Origin: Agarivorans sp. Alg241-V36
GTDB lineage: Bacteria; Pseudomonadota; Gammaproteobacteria; Enterobacterales; Celerinatantimonadaceae
DNA length: 64,000 nucleotides
Direction of reading: 5' to 3'
Assembly (NCBI RefSeq): GCF_900537085.1
Contig: NZ_UNRE01000004.1
Location: 410,988-474,987, forward strand
Part shown: positions 19,553 through 28,299 of the stretch, one piece after another
Numbering within the stretch: the stretch's first letter is position 1
Layout of the letters: every line of letters starts with the position of its first letter
Notes under the pieces: generated by a model
Seen by the model: only the letters and a program-made list of their open reading frames with translations
Database searches by the model: none
What the model was told of the DNA's origin: nothing
Translations under genes and position numbers: made by a program

Positions 19553-20623
19553 TTAGCTATTTTCGCTTAACTCGACGATTTCTTTTCGCTTCTTCTCAAT
19601 CATTTTATCTAGATAGCGAATGATTTTTATTTTGCGCAACACCACCTCTTCTAGGTAGCTAGACACATCAAGTAGTTTTGCTTTTAATTGGCTATCACCG
19701 ATGGCGGCATTGCCAATACTGGCGCTAGCGTCGATACCGTCTTCATATTGGCGCCCTAATACTGCATCAATATCCGAAACACCTTGCTGTTCTGGCGTAC
19801 CCTGTAAAGAACCAGAAAGCTCACCGCCCATCTCCTCTATTACAGCAGCTACATCGGATTGGCTAATTGCGTGTAGGTCTTCCAAAAACGCATATAAAAA
19901 TAGTCGGTCGGCAAAGATATTAATCTTTCGTGGAATGCCCTTAGTAAAGCCGGCTATTTGCTGAAAAATATCCTCATCGAGTTTAGGGTTTTCATTCCAA
20001 CCAACCTGTTTGAGGCGGTGTAATATGTAACCTTGGGTTTGCTCTGCATCCAAAGGTTTTAGGTGACAAGATGCAATAATCCTTTGTCTAAACTGCTCCA
20101 TTTCCGGCAGTTCAATAATTGGTTTTAGTTCCTCTTGTCCAAGTAAGAAACTTTGAAAAAGAGGTTTGTCGTTAAGTTGAAAGTTAGACAGCATCCGCAG
20201 TTCTTCAACGGTTTCTGCTGGCAAATTCTGCGCTTCATCGACCACCAACAAGGCGCGTTTACCTTGCTTATTTAAGGTCAGTAAATATTGCTCAAAGCGT
20301 TTTAGAATGTCGGCTTTATTTAAGCCTTCAACATCAATGCTGAACTGGGCTGCAACTAAACGAACTAATTCATCGGGATTAAGTTTAGTTGTGGCAATTT
20401 GAGCCGCCACAATGGAATCATCCACCGAAGCTAATAAGCTCCGTGCGATAGTGGTTTTTCCGGTGCCAATTGGCCCCGTTACAACAATAAAACCTTCCCC
20501 TTGAGATAAGCCATAACGCAGGTAAGACACCGCGCGGTCATGGTGAGGGCTGGCAAAGAAAAACTTAGGGTCAGGGCTAAGCTTAAATGGTTTATCACTT
20601 AAGCCAAAAAATGATTCATACAT
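19553..20623 (-). CDS. XrtA-associated AAA ATPase (ExeA-like)
   Basis: This 356-residue cytosolic ATPase resembles ExeA/GspA and the TIGR03015 ATPase of exosortase A loci. The start MYESFFGLSDKPFKLSPDP is the family hallmark. Walker A is VTGPIGTGKTTIARSLLA and Walker B LLVVDEAQNLP. A basic, coiled-coil-like C-terminus (residues about 320-356) could mediate partner contacts. There is no peptidoglycan-binding domain such as ExeA has. It is 2 bases downstream of the outer-membrane protein gene, in the same operon. Its role, probably powering assembly of the envelope export machinery, is inferred. Confidence 0.9.
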   Translation of the reverse strand: MYESFFGLSDKPFKLSPDPKFFFASPHHDRAVSYLRYGLSQGEGFIVVTGPIGTGKTTIARSLLASVDDSIVAAQIATTKLNPDELVRLVAAQFSIDVEGLNKADILKRFEQYLLTLNKQGKRALLVVDEAQNLPAETVEELRMLSNFQLNDKPLFQSFLLGQEELKPIIELPEMEQFRQRIIASCHLKPLDAEQTQGYILHRLKQVGWNENPKLDEDIFQQIAGFTKGIPRKINIFADRLFLYAFLEDLHAISQSDVAAVIEEMGGELSGSLQGTPEQQGVSDIDAVLGRQYEDGIDASASIGNAAIGDSQLKAKLLDVSSYLEEVVLRKIKIIRYLDKMIEKKRKEIVELSENS

Positions 20624-20625
20624 AC

Positions 20626-22113
20626 TTAAAACTGCTTAGTCGCGTTAATCGATACTCGGTTTTCGTCATAGGTTCTGCCCACTATATTGGAGCTACGGTG
20701 AGTAAACTGGTAGCGGTAAGTGAGGAAGAACCCTTCAATGAGGTCTTGATTTAGAGACAGATCGTAGCGACTGTACTTATCCACTTGATCGATGCCATTG
20801 AGGCGGTCAAATGTGTAGTGGTCGTAGTCAAATGCAAAGGCAATGATCAGCTTACGGCTTAACTTATGATCTACGCTAATACCGCCACCATAAGTGGTAT
20901 CTTTGACAAAATCTGTTACGTCGCGCAAACCTTCGCGAGTTTGGTGGCGAAGCTCAAAATCAAGCCCAGAGCGGCGTAGGTCTAAGCCGGTATTCCACCT
21001 AAGGGTTTTATCAAGCTTTTGCTCTTCAACACTGTCACCTTCAACAAAGAAACGGCGGTCGAAACTAGTGGGCTCTTCTATGTAGCTAATGTCGGTGCTA
21101 ATACGGCGCTTTTGGTGGAAGAAGGTGAACTCGTAGGCATCGCCATAAAAGCGCTTACTATATTCAAAAAACAGCTTGGTACGGCGGTTTGGTTCAAGGT
21201 TAACCGCAGCGCCTACATAATCTTCGTTTTTATCTTTATCTAAAGAAAAGTTATAGCTCAATTCAAAGTAGCTTAAGCGAGAGCGGAAGTAACGAACCGC
21301 CGGCCCCCAACTCTCTGACTCTCCGACCTTTTCCGATGAGCTAACACCTTGCAAGTAACTCTCTGCGTAGTAGCGTATAAAGGGGCTGAAGCCGGAGCGT
21401 TGCTGCAAGCCCAACTCACCTTTATATTTAATATTTTCAGTTTCTGAAGAGTTACCGCGCGCTTCGCGGCGAATATAGCTGGAGTCAATTAACCAAAATG
21501 CAGTGTTTACTTTTTGGCCATTTCTGAACAGCAGTGACGCATCGTAATCGTTGTTATTACCGCGGTCATCTTCGTAACGGTATAAGCTACTGGCAACTCG
21601 AGCGTTAAGATCCACCCATTTACGTGGGTTTGATTGGTAATTTAATCCAAGGCCTAACTCACTGCCTTGAATCAAATCTCCAGAAATAACATCAGTAATA
21701 GCATTGCTACTCACTTCTGCTGGTAGGATATCAACAGACGCCACAGCATCGACACTAAAGCCAGAATTTCCTAGCTTTTTATCACCAGTAAAATCGAGTT
21801 CGTGATAAAGCTTATTTTTTTCGGAATCGTAAGAGTGGTAGGTTTGCCTCGCCCGGTAATCAAGAGAGAGTTCGCCATCTTTACCTATAACTTCTGAAAC
21901 AATACCGGCAGACAAAATACCAATCTCACCAGACTCAGGCGCTTCTTCAGTAAGACCCGCATTATCGGTGTAAACCAGCTCCGCACCAATTTCTGGGCGA
22001 AACTCTACCTCAGCAGCATTAACCGAACTTGATACTCCAACAGCAATAGCCAGCGCAACAACTATTTTAGGCGCTGCGTTCTTCCTCATATCCATAGCCA
22101 TATCCGTAGCCAT
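20626..22113 (-). CDS. XrtA-associated outer-membrane beta-barrel protein (TIGR03016-like)
   Basis: The 495-residue protein has an N-terminal signal (KIVVALAIAVGVSSSVNAAEV) and a long run of alternating aromatic and polar beta strands, ending in aromatic QF as outer-membrane barrels do (SINATKQF). Position and length fit the TIGR03016 family of PEP-CTERM loci, thought to help polysaccharide reach the surface. Start is ambiguous: Met codons at 22113, 22101, 22095 and 22089 all lie inside the repetitive end of the kinase gene; MRKNAAPK at 22089 gives the most normal signal peptide. It overlaps the kinase gene by 47 bases at most. Confidence 0.88.
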   Translation of the reverse strand: MATDMAMDMRKNAAPKIVVALAIAVGVSSSVNAAEVEFRPEIGAELVYTDNAGLTEEAPESGEIGILSAGIVSEVIGKDGELSLDYRARQTYHSYDSEKNKLYHELDFTGDKKLGNSGFSVDAVASVDILPAEVSSNAITDVISGDLIQGSELGLGLNYQSNPRKWVDLNARVASSLYRYEDDRGNNNDYDASLLFRNGQKVNTAFWLIDSSYIRREARGNSSETENIKYKGELGLQQRSGFSPFIRYYAESYLQGVSSSEKVGESESWGPAVRYFRSRLSYFELSYNFSLDKDKNEDYVGAAVNLEPNRRTKLFFEYSKRFYGDAYEFTFFHQKRRISTDISYIEEPTSFDRRFFVEGDSVEEQKLDKTLRWNTGLDLRRSGLDFELRHQTREGLRDVTDFVKDTTYGGGISVDHKLSRKLIIAFAFDYDHYTFDRLNGIDQVDKYSRYDLSLNQDLIEGFFLTYRYQFTHRSSNIVGRTYDENRVSINATKQF

Positions 22114-22960
22114 ATCCGTAAGTCCCTGTTTTGCCGTGTACTGCTTTATTCAATACATATCCGATTGCCAGCTCATCGCTAAATTGCGATACAGCGGATC
22201 TAATCGCAGCGAGCTTGGTTCCATCTTGTTCCACTACCACCACCGCTTGTCCAATAAAGTTAGACAACACCACCGTTTCGTTTACCCCAAGCACCGGAGG
22301 ACTATCAAACAATACAACGCGGTCGGAATAACGGCTGTTCAGCTCTTGTGTAAGTGAACGCATTTTATCGCTAGCCAACAACTCATTACTCAGGTGATGC
22401 GGCATGCCTGCAGGCATAATTCTTAGATTAGGAATATTGGTGTGATAGATAACATCAGCAATGTCATCGGTTTCACCCAGTAGGTACTCCATTAAGCCCA
22501 TGTGCTGGCCAATGCCCAGTGTTTTGCTCACGGTAGGCTTTAATACATCTGAATCAATCAGTAGTACTGTTTTATCCTTTTCCAGCGCTAAACTCAGCGC
22601 TAAATTAATCGAAGTAAATGTTTTACCTTCACCTGGGTTAGCACTGGTAACCATAATCAAGTTACTTTTATTTTGCGGTATTAAGCCCGGCTCAAAAGCA
22701 TTTTTAATCAGCTTACGTTTAATGCTTCGGTACTCATCACTGAGCATTCTAGTTTCGCGAGAGCGAATATCCGATAGCATGCCTAAGCGTTTTAACACTG
22801 CTGAATCTATTTGCAGTACCGGCTTTTCACGCTTTTCTGCAGGGGCCTCGCTGCTAACTGCAGCTTGGCTTTGTTCTACAGTTTCATGCTGTTCACTATT
22901 TTCTTGCTTAGCTTGGGCTTGTTTAGCAAGCTTGCCCATTGCTTTTTCTATGGTACTCAT
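22067..22960 (-). CDS. XrtA-associated tyrosine autokinase (BY-kinase)
   Basis: This CpsD/Wzc-type cytosolic tyrosine kinase partners with the chain-length protein encoded just upstream (overlap ATGA, 4 bases) to control polymer length and export. Walker A is TSANPGEGKTFTSINLALSLA shortened by one at each end, Walker A' VLLIDSDVLKPTVS, Walker B VVLFDSPPVLG. The C-terminus is a six-fold Tyr-Gly alternation followed by EEERSA, the tyrosine cluster that these kinases autophosphorylate. It is 297 residues, typical of TIGR03018. The tail is coded by a short repeat that also holds the start of the next gene. Confidence 0.92.
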   Translation of the reverse strand: MSTIEKAMGKLAKQAQAKQENSEQHETVEQSQAAVSSEAPAEKREKPVLQIDSAVLKRLGMLSDIRSRETRMLSDEYRSIKRKLIKNAFEPGLIPQNKSNLIMVTSANPGEGKTFTSINLALSLALEKDKTVLLIDSDVLKPTVSKTLGIGQHMGLMEYLLGETDDIADVIYHTNIPNLRIMPAGMPHHLSNELLASDKMRSLTQELNSRYSDRVVLFDSPPVLGVNETVVLSNFIGQAVVVVEQDGTKLAAIRSAVSQFSDELAIGYVLNKAVHGKTGTYGYGYGYGYGYEEERSA

Positions 22961-24513
22961 AGCAATCCACCTAAACCGGTAATAATTCTACTGTGTAAGT
23001 TTGGCAACAGGTTGATCACCATAAAGCCAACAAAACCACATAGTAAAACAGCGTTAGACAATACAAACACTCGCATTTTGCGCTTTTCTACTTTCAATAA
23101 GCCGGAGCTTTCGGTCGCCGATACCACCCCTAAAACAGGATAACCAGTTTGTTGGTATAACTGCTGAATACTTGAAACTACCGGGTTCACTTGACTAAAG
23201 GCCAGCGATAAACCAACACCAACCGCGAGGGCAAAAATCAACACACCAGCAATGAGTAAAGGACGTTTAGGGCCTGAAGGTTCAATAGGAACCCTTGGCG
23301 CGTCAATCACCCTAAATTTAATATCGTCGGTGGTTTTACCGGCACTTTGTGAAATAAGCGCGCTTTCTCTTCGCGATAGTAAGTCTTCGTATTTAGACTT
23401 GGTAATTTCATAGTTACGGTTAAGACCAGTAAGCTTTGCCTCTACGTCTGGTACTTGGCGCAGTTGCTCTTCTAAATTATCGACTTTCTCTTTGTGCCTT
23501 TGCTCACGAACTCTAAGCGAAGCTACATCGTTTTCAATCTGGCTAACGGTAATCTTAAGATCTTGGTAGATAACCGACTCTGAAGCGAGCGCAGCTGGCG
23601 TTTTTGCCGTAGTTAAGGCATTTTCTTTTTGCTTTTGCAAAGACGCTAATTGACGCTGCACTTCCACCACATCAGGATGGCGTTCTGTGTAGCGCAACAA
23701 CAAGTCGTCTAAGCGAGTTTGCATTGCCAAAATACGATCATCAAACTCAGTGCGAACGCGCGCAGTTTGTTGTGAGGCCAATACCTCTTCACTAGCCAAT
23801 TGCGCTCTCGCTGAAACCAGTTTGGTTTCGGCCTCACTAAGTTGCAGGCGAGTTTCTTCTAGCTGCTTTTTAACGTTCTCGAGATTGCTGTAGTAAGTAG
23901 ACTCTTTACCAGGCAAGAAGGCTGTGTACTCTTGCTTAAAAGAAGCCAATCGTTTTTCTGCCTCAATCAGGCGCGTCTCGTATTCTTCAATCTGCTGATT
24001 AATAAACGAGTTAGCCGTGTCGGTGTCTTGGCGTTTCTCACCGAGGGTGTTCTCAACAAATACGTCTAATGCAGCTTGCACCACATCACGGACATACTGT
24101 GGCGAGTCTGCCTCAAAGCTAATGGTATAGAGATTTTCACGACGAGTTTTATCGATTTCGATGGTTTCTTTTAGGCCATCTAACAAGGCGTCATATTCAG
24201 TGCTGTTATTCACCCTTACATCAGCATCACTAGCTCGAGCAATCTTTTCCAAATTACTGCGACTTAGCAGCGTTTTAACCATCATCGCTAACTCCTGACT
24301 GGGGTCAGTTTGGATGGCTAAACCTTTGAGTAGAGGCTGCAATAATGAGCGAGTATCTGCGTAAACCCTAGCCTCGGCGGTGTATTGATTTGGCATCAAT
24401 GTCACAGCTACCCAGCCAATCGGGCAAATAATCCACAGTGCGATTAAAATATAACGGCGCTTTAACCATACCCCTCGCAGGTATTGCAGAAAGTCCTCAA
24501 TTAAATCTTGCAT
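22957..24513 (-). CDS. XrtA system polysaccharide chain-length determinant (Wzz/PCP type)
   Basis: The 518-residue inner-membrane protein has a first membrane segment (YILIALWIICPIGWVAVTL) and a second near residue 425, enclosing a large periplasmic region rich in coiled coil (residues about 170-370). A third hydrophobic stretch lies near residue 485. VYADTRSLLQPLLKGLAI is a signature of the TIGR03007 PCP family in exosortase A loci. It has no kinase domain; that is the separate protein encoded downstream. It should set polymer length together with the kinase and the export lipoprotein encoded upstream. Confidence 0.92.
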   Translation of the reverse strand: MQDLIEDFLQYLRGVWLKRRYILIALWIICPIGWVAVTLMPNQYTAEARVYADTRSLLQPLLKGLAIQTDPSQELAMMVKTLLSRSNLEKIARASDADVRVNNSTEYDALLDGLKETIEIDKTRRENLYTISFEADSPQYVRDVVQAALDVFVENTLGEKRQDTDTANSFINQQIEEYETRLIEAEKRLASFKQEYTAFLPGKESTYYSNLENVKKQLEETRLQLSEAETKLVSARAQLASEEVLASQQTARVRTEFDDRILAMQTRLDDLLLRYTERHPDVVEVQRQLASLQKQKENALTTAKTPAALASESVIYQDLKITVSQIENDVASLRVREQRHKEKVDNLEEQLRQVPDVEAKLTGLNRNYEITKSKYEDLLSRRESALISQSAGKTTDDIKFRVIDAPRVPIEPSGPKRPLLIAGVLIFALAVGVGLSLAFSQVNPVVSSIQQLYQQTGYPVLGVVSATESSGLLKVEKRKMRVFVLSNAVLLCGFVGFMVINLLPNLHSRIITGLGGLL

Positions 24514-24530
24514 TTATACGACTACTCCGA

Positions 24531-25172
24531 CTAAAACCATGCTTCTGGGATAATGATAATATCACCAGGAAGAACATCTACATTGGCTTCAATCTCACCG
24601 TCTTGAATCAATTTACCAACTAGTACTTTATACGAGCGCTGCTCACCGCTAACCACTCGAACCAAGCGAGCGTTATCACCATCAGCGTATTCTGTTAGAC
24701 CACCTACTTGAATCATCACATCCAGCAGCGTCATATCTTCACGGTAGTTAATGGCTTGTGGCTCGAAAGCTTCACCAATTACTCGAACCTGTTCGCTAAA
24801 TGGTCCAATAAAGCCTTCTACGGTAACAGTCACAATTGGGTCACGAATAAACTCTGCTAACTCAGACTCGATCAAACGAGCTAATTCAGTAGGCGTTTTA
24901 CCCGATACCTCTAGGTCTTCAACTAGCGAGGTAGACACCATGCCGTCTGGACGCACGATGAAAGTGCCTGATATCTCAGGGTTACGCCATACAAAGATGT
25001 TGAGTTCATCACCTGGGCCTATCAAATATTTGTAATCTGCTGGGTTAGCAGTAAGCGACGGATGAACCGACGCGCCAGGTAAAGTAGGTAGGTTGTTCGA
25101 ACAAGCGGTTAGGAAAAGCCCTATCGCCATAAACGAGAGCAATTTAATTACTACTTGGTTGAGTTTTTTCAT
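24531..25172 (-). CDS. XrtA system polysaccharide export lipoprotein (Wza/OPX type)
   Basis: This protein of about 213 residues has a lipoprotein signal ending in the lipobox LTAC. The Poly_export core includes YKYLIGPGDELNIFVWRNPE and RPDGMVSTSLVEDLEVSGKTPTEL, followed by one SLBB-like beta-grasp segment (VRVIGEAFEPQAINYREDM). Short OPX proteins of this sort (TIGR03027) form the outer-membrane end of exopolysaccharide export. I use ATG 25172 (MKKLNQ) because it gives a standard signal; the upstream ATG 25184 is in frame and neither has a strong ribosome site. It is the first gene of the minus-strand XrtA operon. Confidence 0.92.
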   Translation of the reverse strand: MKKLNQVVIKLLSFMAIGLFLTACSNNLPTLPGASVHPSLTANPADYKYLIGPGDELNIFVWRNPEISGTFIVRPDGMVSTSLVEDLEVSGKTPTELARLIESELAEFIRDPIVTVTVEGFIGPFSEQVRVIGEAFEPQAINYREDMTLLDVMIQVGGLTEYADGDNARLVRVVSGEQRSYKVLVGKLIQDGEIEANVDVLPGDIIIIPEAWF

Positions 25173-25455
25173 AGCACTGTCCATTTCGCTGAGAGTCCAT
25201 CAAAATAACATTGATTGAGGTAGTCCTTTTTTCCATGATAGTGTGCGAGCGCGCATGTTGTAAATCTCTTGAGCTAAATAGTTTTAATATATCGACATTT
25301 ATCTTCAAGCTGTTGGAAATGTAAAGCGCAGGTAACAAACTTAGGTTTAACTAGCTGAGCACAAGTTACACCGATTTTTTGTGGCTCTGCGTCTAAATCT
25401 CGGTATACTGATTAGTCTTAAAACTATTATTAATATCTTGTTTCAAGGAAGAAGC

Positions 25456-26859
25456 GTGGCTGGTTCGAAATTTCATAATCTAGATCCCGGTAGTAGAGCG
25501 ATAATTCTTGCCGAATTTTTGGTGCTCATCGGGGTTTTTGTCATTGGTGTTGAACTTCTCCGCCTAAGCGGCTTTGAAGGGATCCCTGCTTACGGTGAAG
25601 GAATACTGTTACTACACTGTTTGGCATTTACTTTCCCAATTCAACTGTCAATATTGTCAGTTGGTTTATATAACCAAAAGATTCGCGAAACCTTTCGTGG
25701 GGTAATACGCCGTTTGTTGGTAAGTATTGCCTTGGGTTACTTCATATCTTCTGTTATTTACGTACTTACCCCCCTAGATGTTCTTCCTGGTAATTTCCGT
25801 GAGTTGCTATACGCAGCAGTAATGATGGGCTTAACCACCATTCGTTACTTTGCGCTTAAAATGCAATATGAGCACATGGGTCGCAAACGAATTTTGGTTT
25901 TAGGCGCTGGTGAACGCGCCAGTATCATTGAAAAACGTATGCGCCGTAAATCTGATCGAGTTAGCTTTGAAATGGCCGGCTTTATTCGTATGCCTGGCGA
26001 CTCTGAAGAGGGTATTAAACGCGAAACCATTCTTGAGCTTGACCAACCTTTAGAGTCATTTGTGCTTGCTAACGGCGTAGAAGAGATAGTAATCGCAGCC
26101 GATGAGCGCCGCGCTAACTTACCGGTGGATAGTTTGTTCCTATGTAAACTACGTGGCGTTGAAATCACCGACATTATCGACTTCATCGAACGTGAATCGG
26201 GTCAAATTGCAGTAAACCTTATCTATCCTTCATGGGTAATTTACAGCAATGGTTTCCATTCAACTAACTACTTACGTAGCTCTTTAGATTGGGTATGTAA
26301 TACCTTCTTAGGTCTGATTGTATTGTTCCTCACTTGGCCATTGATGTTGATTACCGTCATCATGATTAAGTTAGAGGAAGGGATTAGAGCACCAGTGCTT
26401 TACTCTCAAGAGCGTATTGGTTTAAATGGTCAGCCTTTCAATATTTACAAGTTCCGCAGCATGCGTACCGACGCTGAGAAAGATGGCGCCAAATGGGCCC
26501 AAAAAGAAGACCCACGCGTAACCAAAGTGGGTAACTTTATTCGTAAATACCGCGTCGACGAACTGCCACAAATTTATAACGTATTAGTGGGTGATATGGG
26601 CTTTGTTGGCCCTCGACCAGAGCGACCTGCGTTTGTAAAAGAATTGGTATTATCGATTCCTTATTACAACCAGCGCCACAACGTTAAACCAGGCTTAACC
26701 GGTTGGGCACAGCTTAAGTACCCTTATGGCAGTACCGAAGCGGATGCGCTTGAGAAGCTAAAATTTGATCTTTACTACATCAAACACAGAAGCTTCCTAC
26801 TCGATCTATTGATTCTAGTGCGCACCGCCGAGATTATATTGTTCGGAAAAGGGCGTTAA
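25456..26859 (+). CDS. XrtA system initiating sugar transferase (TIGR03013-like)
   Basis: This polyprenyl-phosphate hexose-1-phosphate transferase starts the polysaccharide repeat on the lipid carrier. It has four N-terminal membrane segments, a Rossmann-like central part (KRILVLGAGERASIIEKRM) and a C-terminal bacterial sugar transferase domain after a fifth membrane segment, with YSQERIGLNGQPFNIYKFRS, the KYRVDELPQ block and GDMGFVGPRPERP. I chose GTG 25456 because AAGGA lies 6 bases upstream and the length (467 residues) fits the family; an in-frame GTG at 25381 has no ribosome site. The xrtA start lies 3 bases beyond its stop. Confidence 0.92.
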   Translation: MAGSKFHNLDPGSRAIILAEFLVLIGVFVIGVELLRLSGFEGIPAYGEGILLLHCLAFTFPIQLSILSVGLYNQKIRETFRGVIRRLLVSIALGYFISSVIYVLTPLDVLPGNFRELLYAAVMMGLTTIRYFALKMQYEHMGRKRILVLGAGERASIIEKRMRRKSDRVSFEMAGFIRMPGDSEEGIKRETILELDQPLESFVLANGVEEIVIAADERRANLPVDSLFLCKLRGVEITDIIDFIERESGQIAVNLIYPSWVIYSNGFHSTNYLRSSLDWVCNTFLGLIVLFLTWPLMLITVIMIKLEEGIRAPVLYSQERIGLNGQPFNIYKFRSMRTDAEKDGAKWAQKEDPRVTKVGNFIRKYRVDELPQIYNVLVGDMGFVGPRPERPAFVKELVLSIPYYNQRHNVKPGLTGWAQLKYPYGSTEADALEKLKFDLYYIKHRSFLLDLLILVRTAEIILFGKGR

Positions 26860-26862
26860 TCC

Positions 26863-28299
26863 TTGGTAGCGACTGAACCAACTAACAAACCAGACAACAG
26901 CGGCTTATTACAAGCCGCTGTTGTTCTTGGTATTACCGCTTTAGTAGCTTTACTCTTTTGGCCTGTAGTACTAGATATATGGCGCTACAGCTTTGATGAT
27001 GGCACCTACTCACATGCATTCTTAATCCCAATTGTTGCTCTGTATGTACTTTACGATTGCCGTCAACAACTGCAGTTTCGCCAAGGTGCAAGCTTGTGGT
27101 TGGTATTGTTAATTGCCAGTTTAGCCATTGAGCTGCTGCTTTACTTAAGCCAAATCAGCTTGCCGGTTAGGGCGCTATTGCCCTTTGTTTTACTGTTCAG
27201 CTTATTAAGTGTTTTTAAACATCATAAAAGCCTTTATGTCTATGCTTTAGTCCTGCTATTCGCCACACCTATTTGGGGGATTTTGTCGCCGCCTTTACAA
27301 AGCTTATCGACCACTGTGGTAGAGATGGTAATGGCTTACACCCATGTACCAAGCTACTTTGAGGGGAATGTAGTCTCGATTCCTTCAGGACAATTTGAAA
27401 TTGCCAATGGTTGCAGCGGTCTGCGCTACTTTATTACCTCTTTGTTTTTGTGTTTGTTGTACATCTATTTCAATATTCGCAGTGTAAAAAATGCCTTGAT
27501 ATTTTTTGCTGTTTGCATGCTTGGCGCGTTAATCGTGAACTGGGTTCGCATCATCACTATCATTTTGATAGGCCATGAAACCCAGATGCAAAGTGAAATT
27601 ATTTATGACCACAACAACTTAGGTTGGTATCTCTATATCCCTTATTTGTTATTGGCATTTTATGTAGGTGGCAAGCTGTCTAGCGAGTTGGTCGCTCAAG
27701 CTAAAGTAGAGCAAACAGAAGGCCCGTCGGTTAGAGGTCTGGCTTTTGTTGTTTTGGCTTTATTAATCTTTTCACCTACCTTAATCGATTGGCCGGTATG
27801 GGATGCCAATAAGCTAAACGCTGAAGAAGCTAAAGCAAGCACTAGCTACCACCCTGCTCTTCAAGTTGCGCAGTATCAATCTGTGGATCAACATAGCCTT
27901 AGCCTTAATCAAGTAGAACTCAATCATTGGGTATTTTTGTTTAGCGGCTTAGGCTTGGATAACAAAGCTTCATTTTACCTAAACGAAGTGGTGCCAGAGA
28001 ACCTGCGTATTGATAACTCAGAAACTGAGCAAGCAGTTAACTATGTTTATTTCCGTTCAGCAGCTAACCGTCCTGGATTACTAGCTTATAGCTATGCTGG
28101 TGCTAAAGGCATGGTATCCAAGCGCTCAGCACTTCGAGCTCAGCGCTTTAGCGAAATACTCGTAGGGCAACGCCAGAGTGCAATTGTGGTTGCATCAGCC
28201 CTGTGTGTAGAGCAGGACTGCCGCGAAGCTAAACAGGTTCTCTCGGAACAATTGCTTAAATACCAAGACCCTCAGCTACTGTTTCAGCAGCCAGGTTAG
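26863..28299 (+). CDS. xrtA: Exosortase A with C-terminal EpsI-like extension
   Basis: XrtA is the membrane transpeptidase that recognises the PEP-CTERM sorting signal. Residues 1-290 hold about eight membrane segments and the catalytic triad: Cys184 in NGCSGLRYF, Arg229 in NWVRI and His250 in YDHNNLGWYLY. After a last membrane segment near residue 293, about 180 periplasmic residues follow. They look like a diverged EpsI/DUF3485 domain, which in some genomes is a separate gene. It starts at TTG 26863; the purine-rich AAAAGGG upstream lies inside the sugar-transferase gene. The 3' end overlaps the convergent gene at 28276 by 24 bases. Confidence 0.93.
   Translation: MVATEPTNKPDNSGLLQAAVVLGITALVALLFWPVVLDIWRYSFDDGTYSHAFLIPIVALYVLYDCRQQLQFRQGASLWLVLLIASLAIELLLYLSQISLPVRALLPFVLLFSLLSVFKHHKSLYVYALVLLFATPIWGILSPPLQSLSTTVVEMVMAYTHVPSYFEGNVVSIPSGQFEIANGCSGLRYFITSLFLCLLYIYFNIRSVKNALIFFAVCMLGALIVNWVRIITIILIGHETQMQSEIIYDHNNLGWYLYIPYLLLAFYVGGKLSSELVAQAKVEQTEGPSVRGLAFVVLALLIFSPTLIDWPVWDANKLNAEEAKASTSYHPALQVAQYQSVDQHSLSLNQVELNHWVFLFSGLGLDNKASFYLNEVVPENLRIDNSETEQAVNYVYFRSAANRPGLLAYSYAGAKGMVSKRSALRAQRFSEILVGQRQSAIVVASALCVEQDCREAKQVLSEQLLKYQDPQLLFQQPG

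Noticed and set aside
22080..22130. Short tandem repeat that could be called a CRISPR or microsatellite
   Set aside because: The units are codons for alternating Tyr-Gly at the kinase C-terminus; there are no spacers and no cas genes.
25185..25455. Possible sigma-54 promoter in the divergent region between the export lipoprotein and sugar transferase genes
   Set aside because: The only TTGG candidate (TTGGAAATGTAAAGCGC) has GG-GC spacing off by one base in both directions, so it fails the strict requirement.
25381..25455. Upstream extension of the sugar transferase from a GTG at 25381
   Set aside because: There is no ribosome site there, whereas GTG 25456 has AAGGA at the right distance and gives the usual family length.
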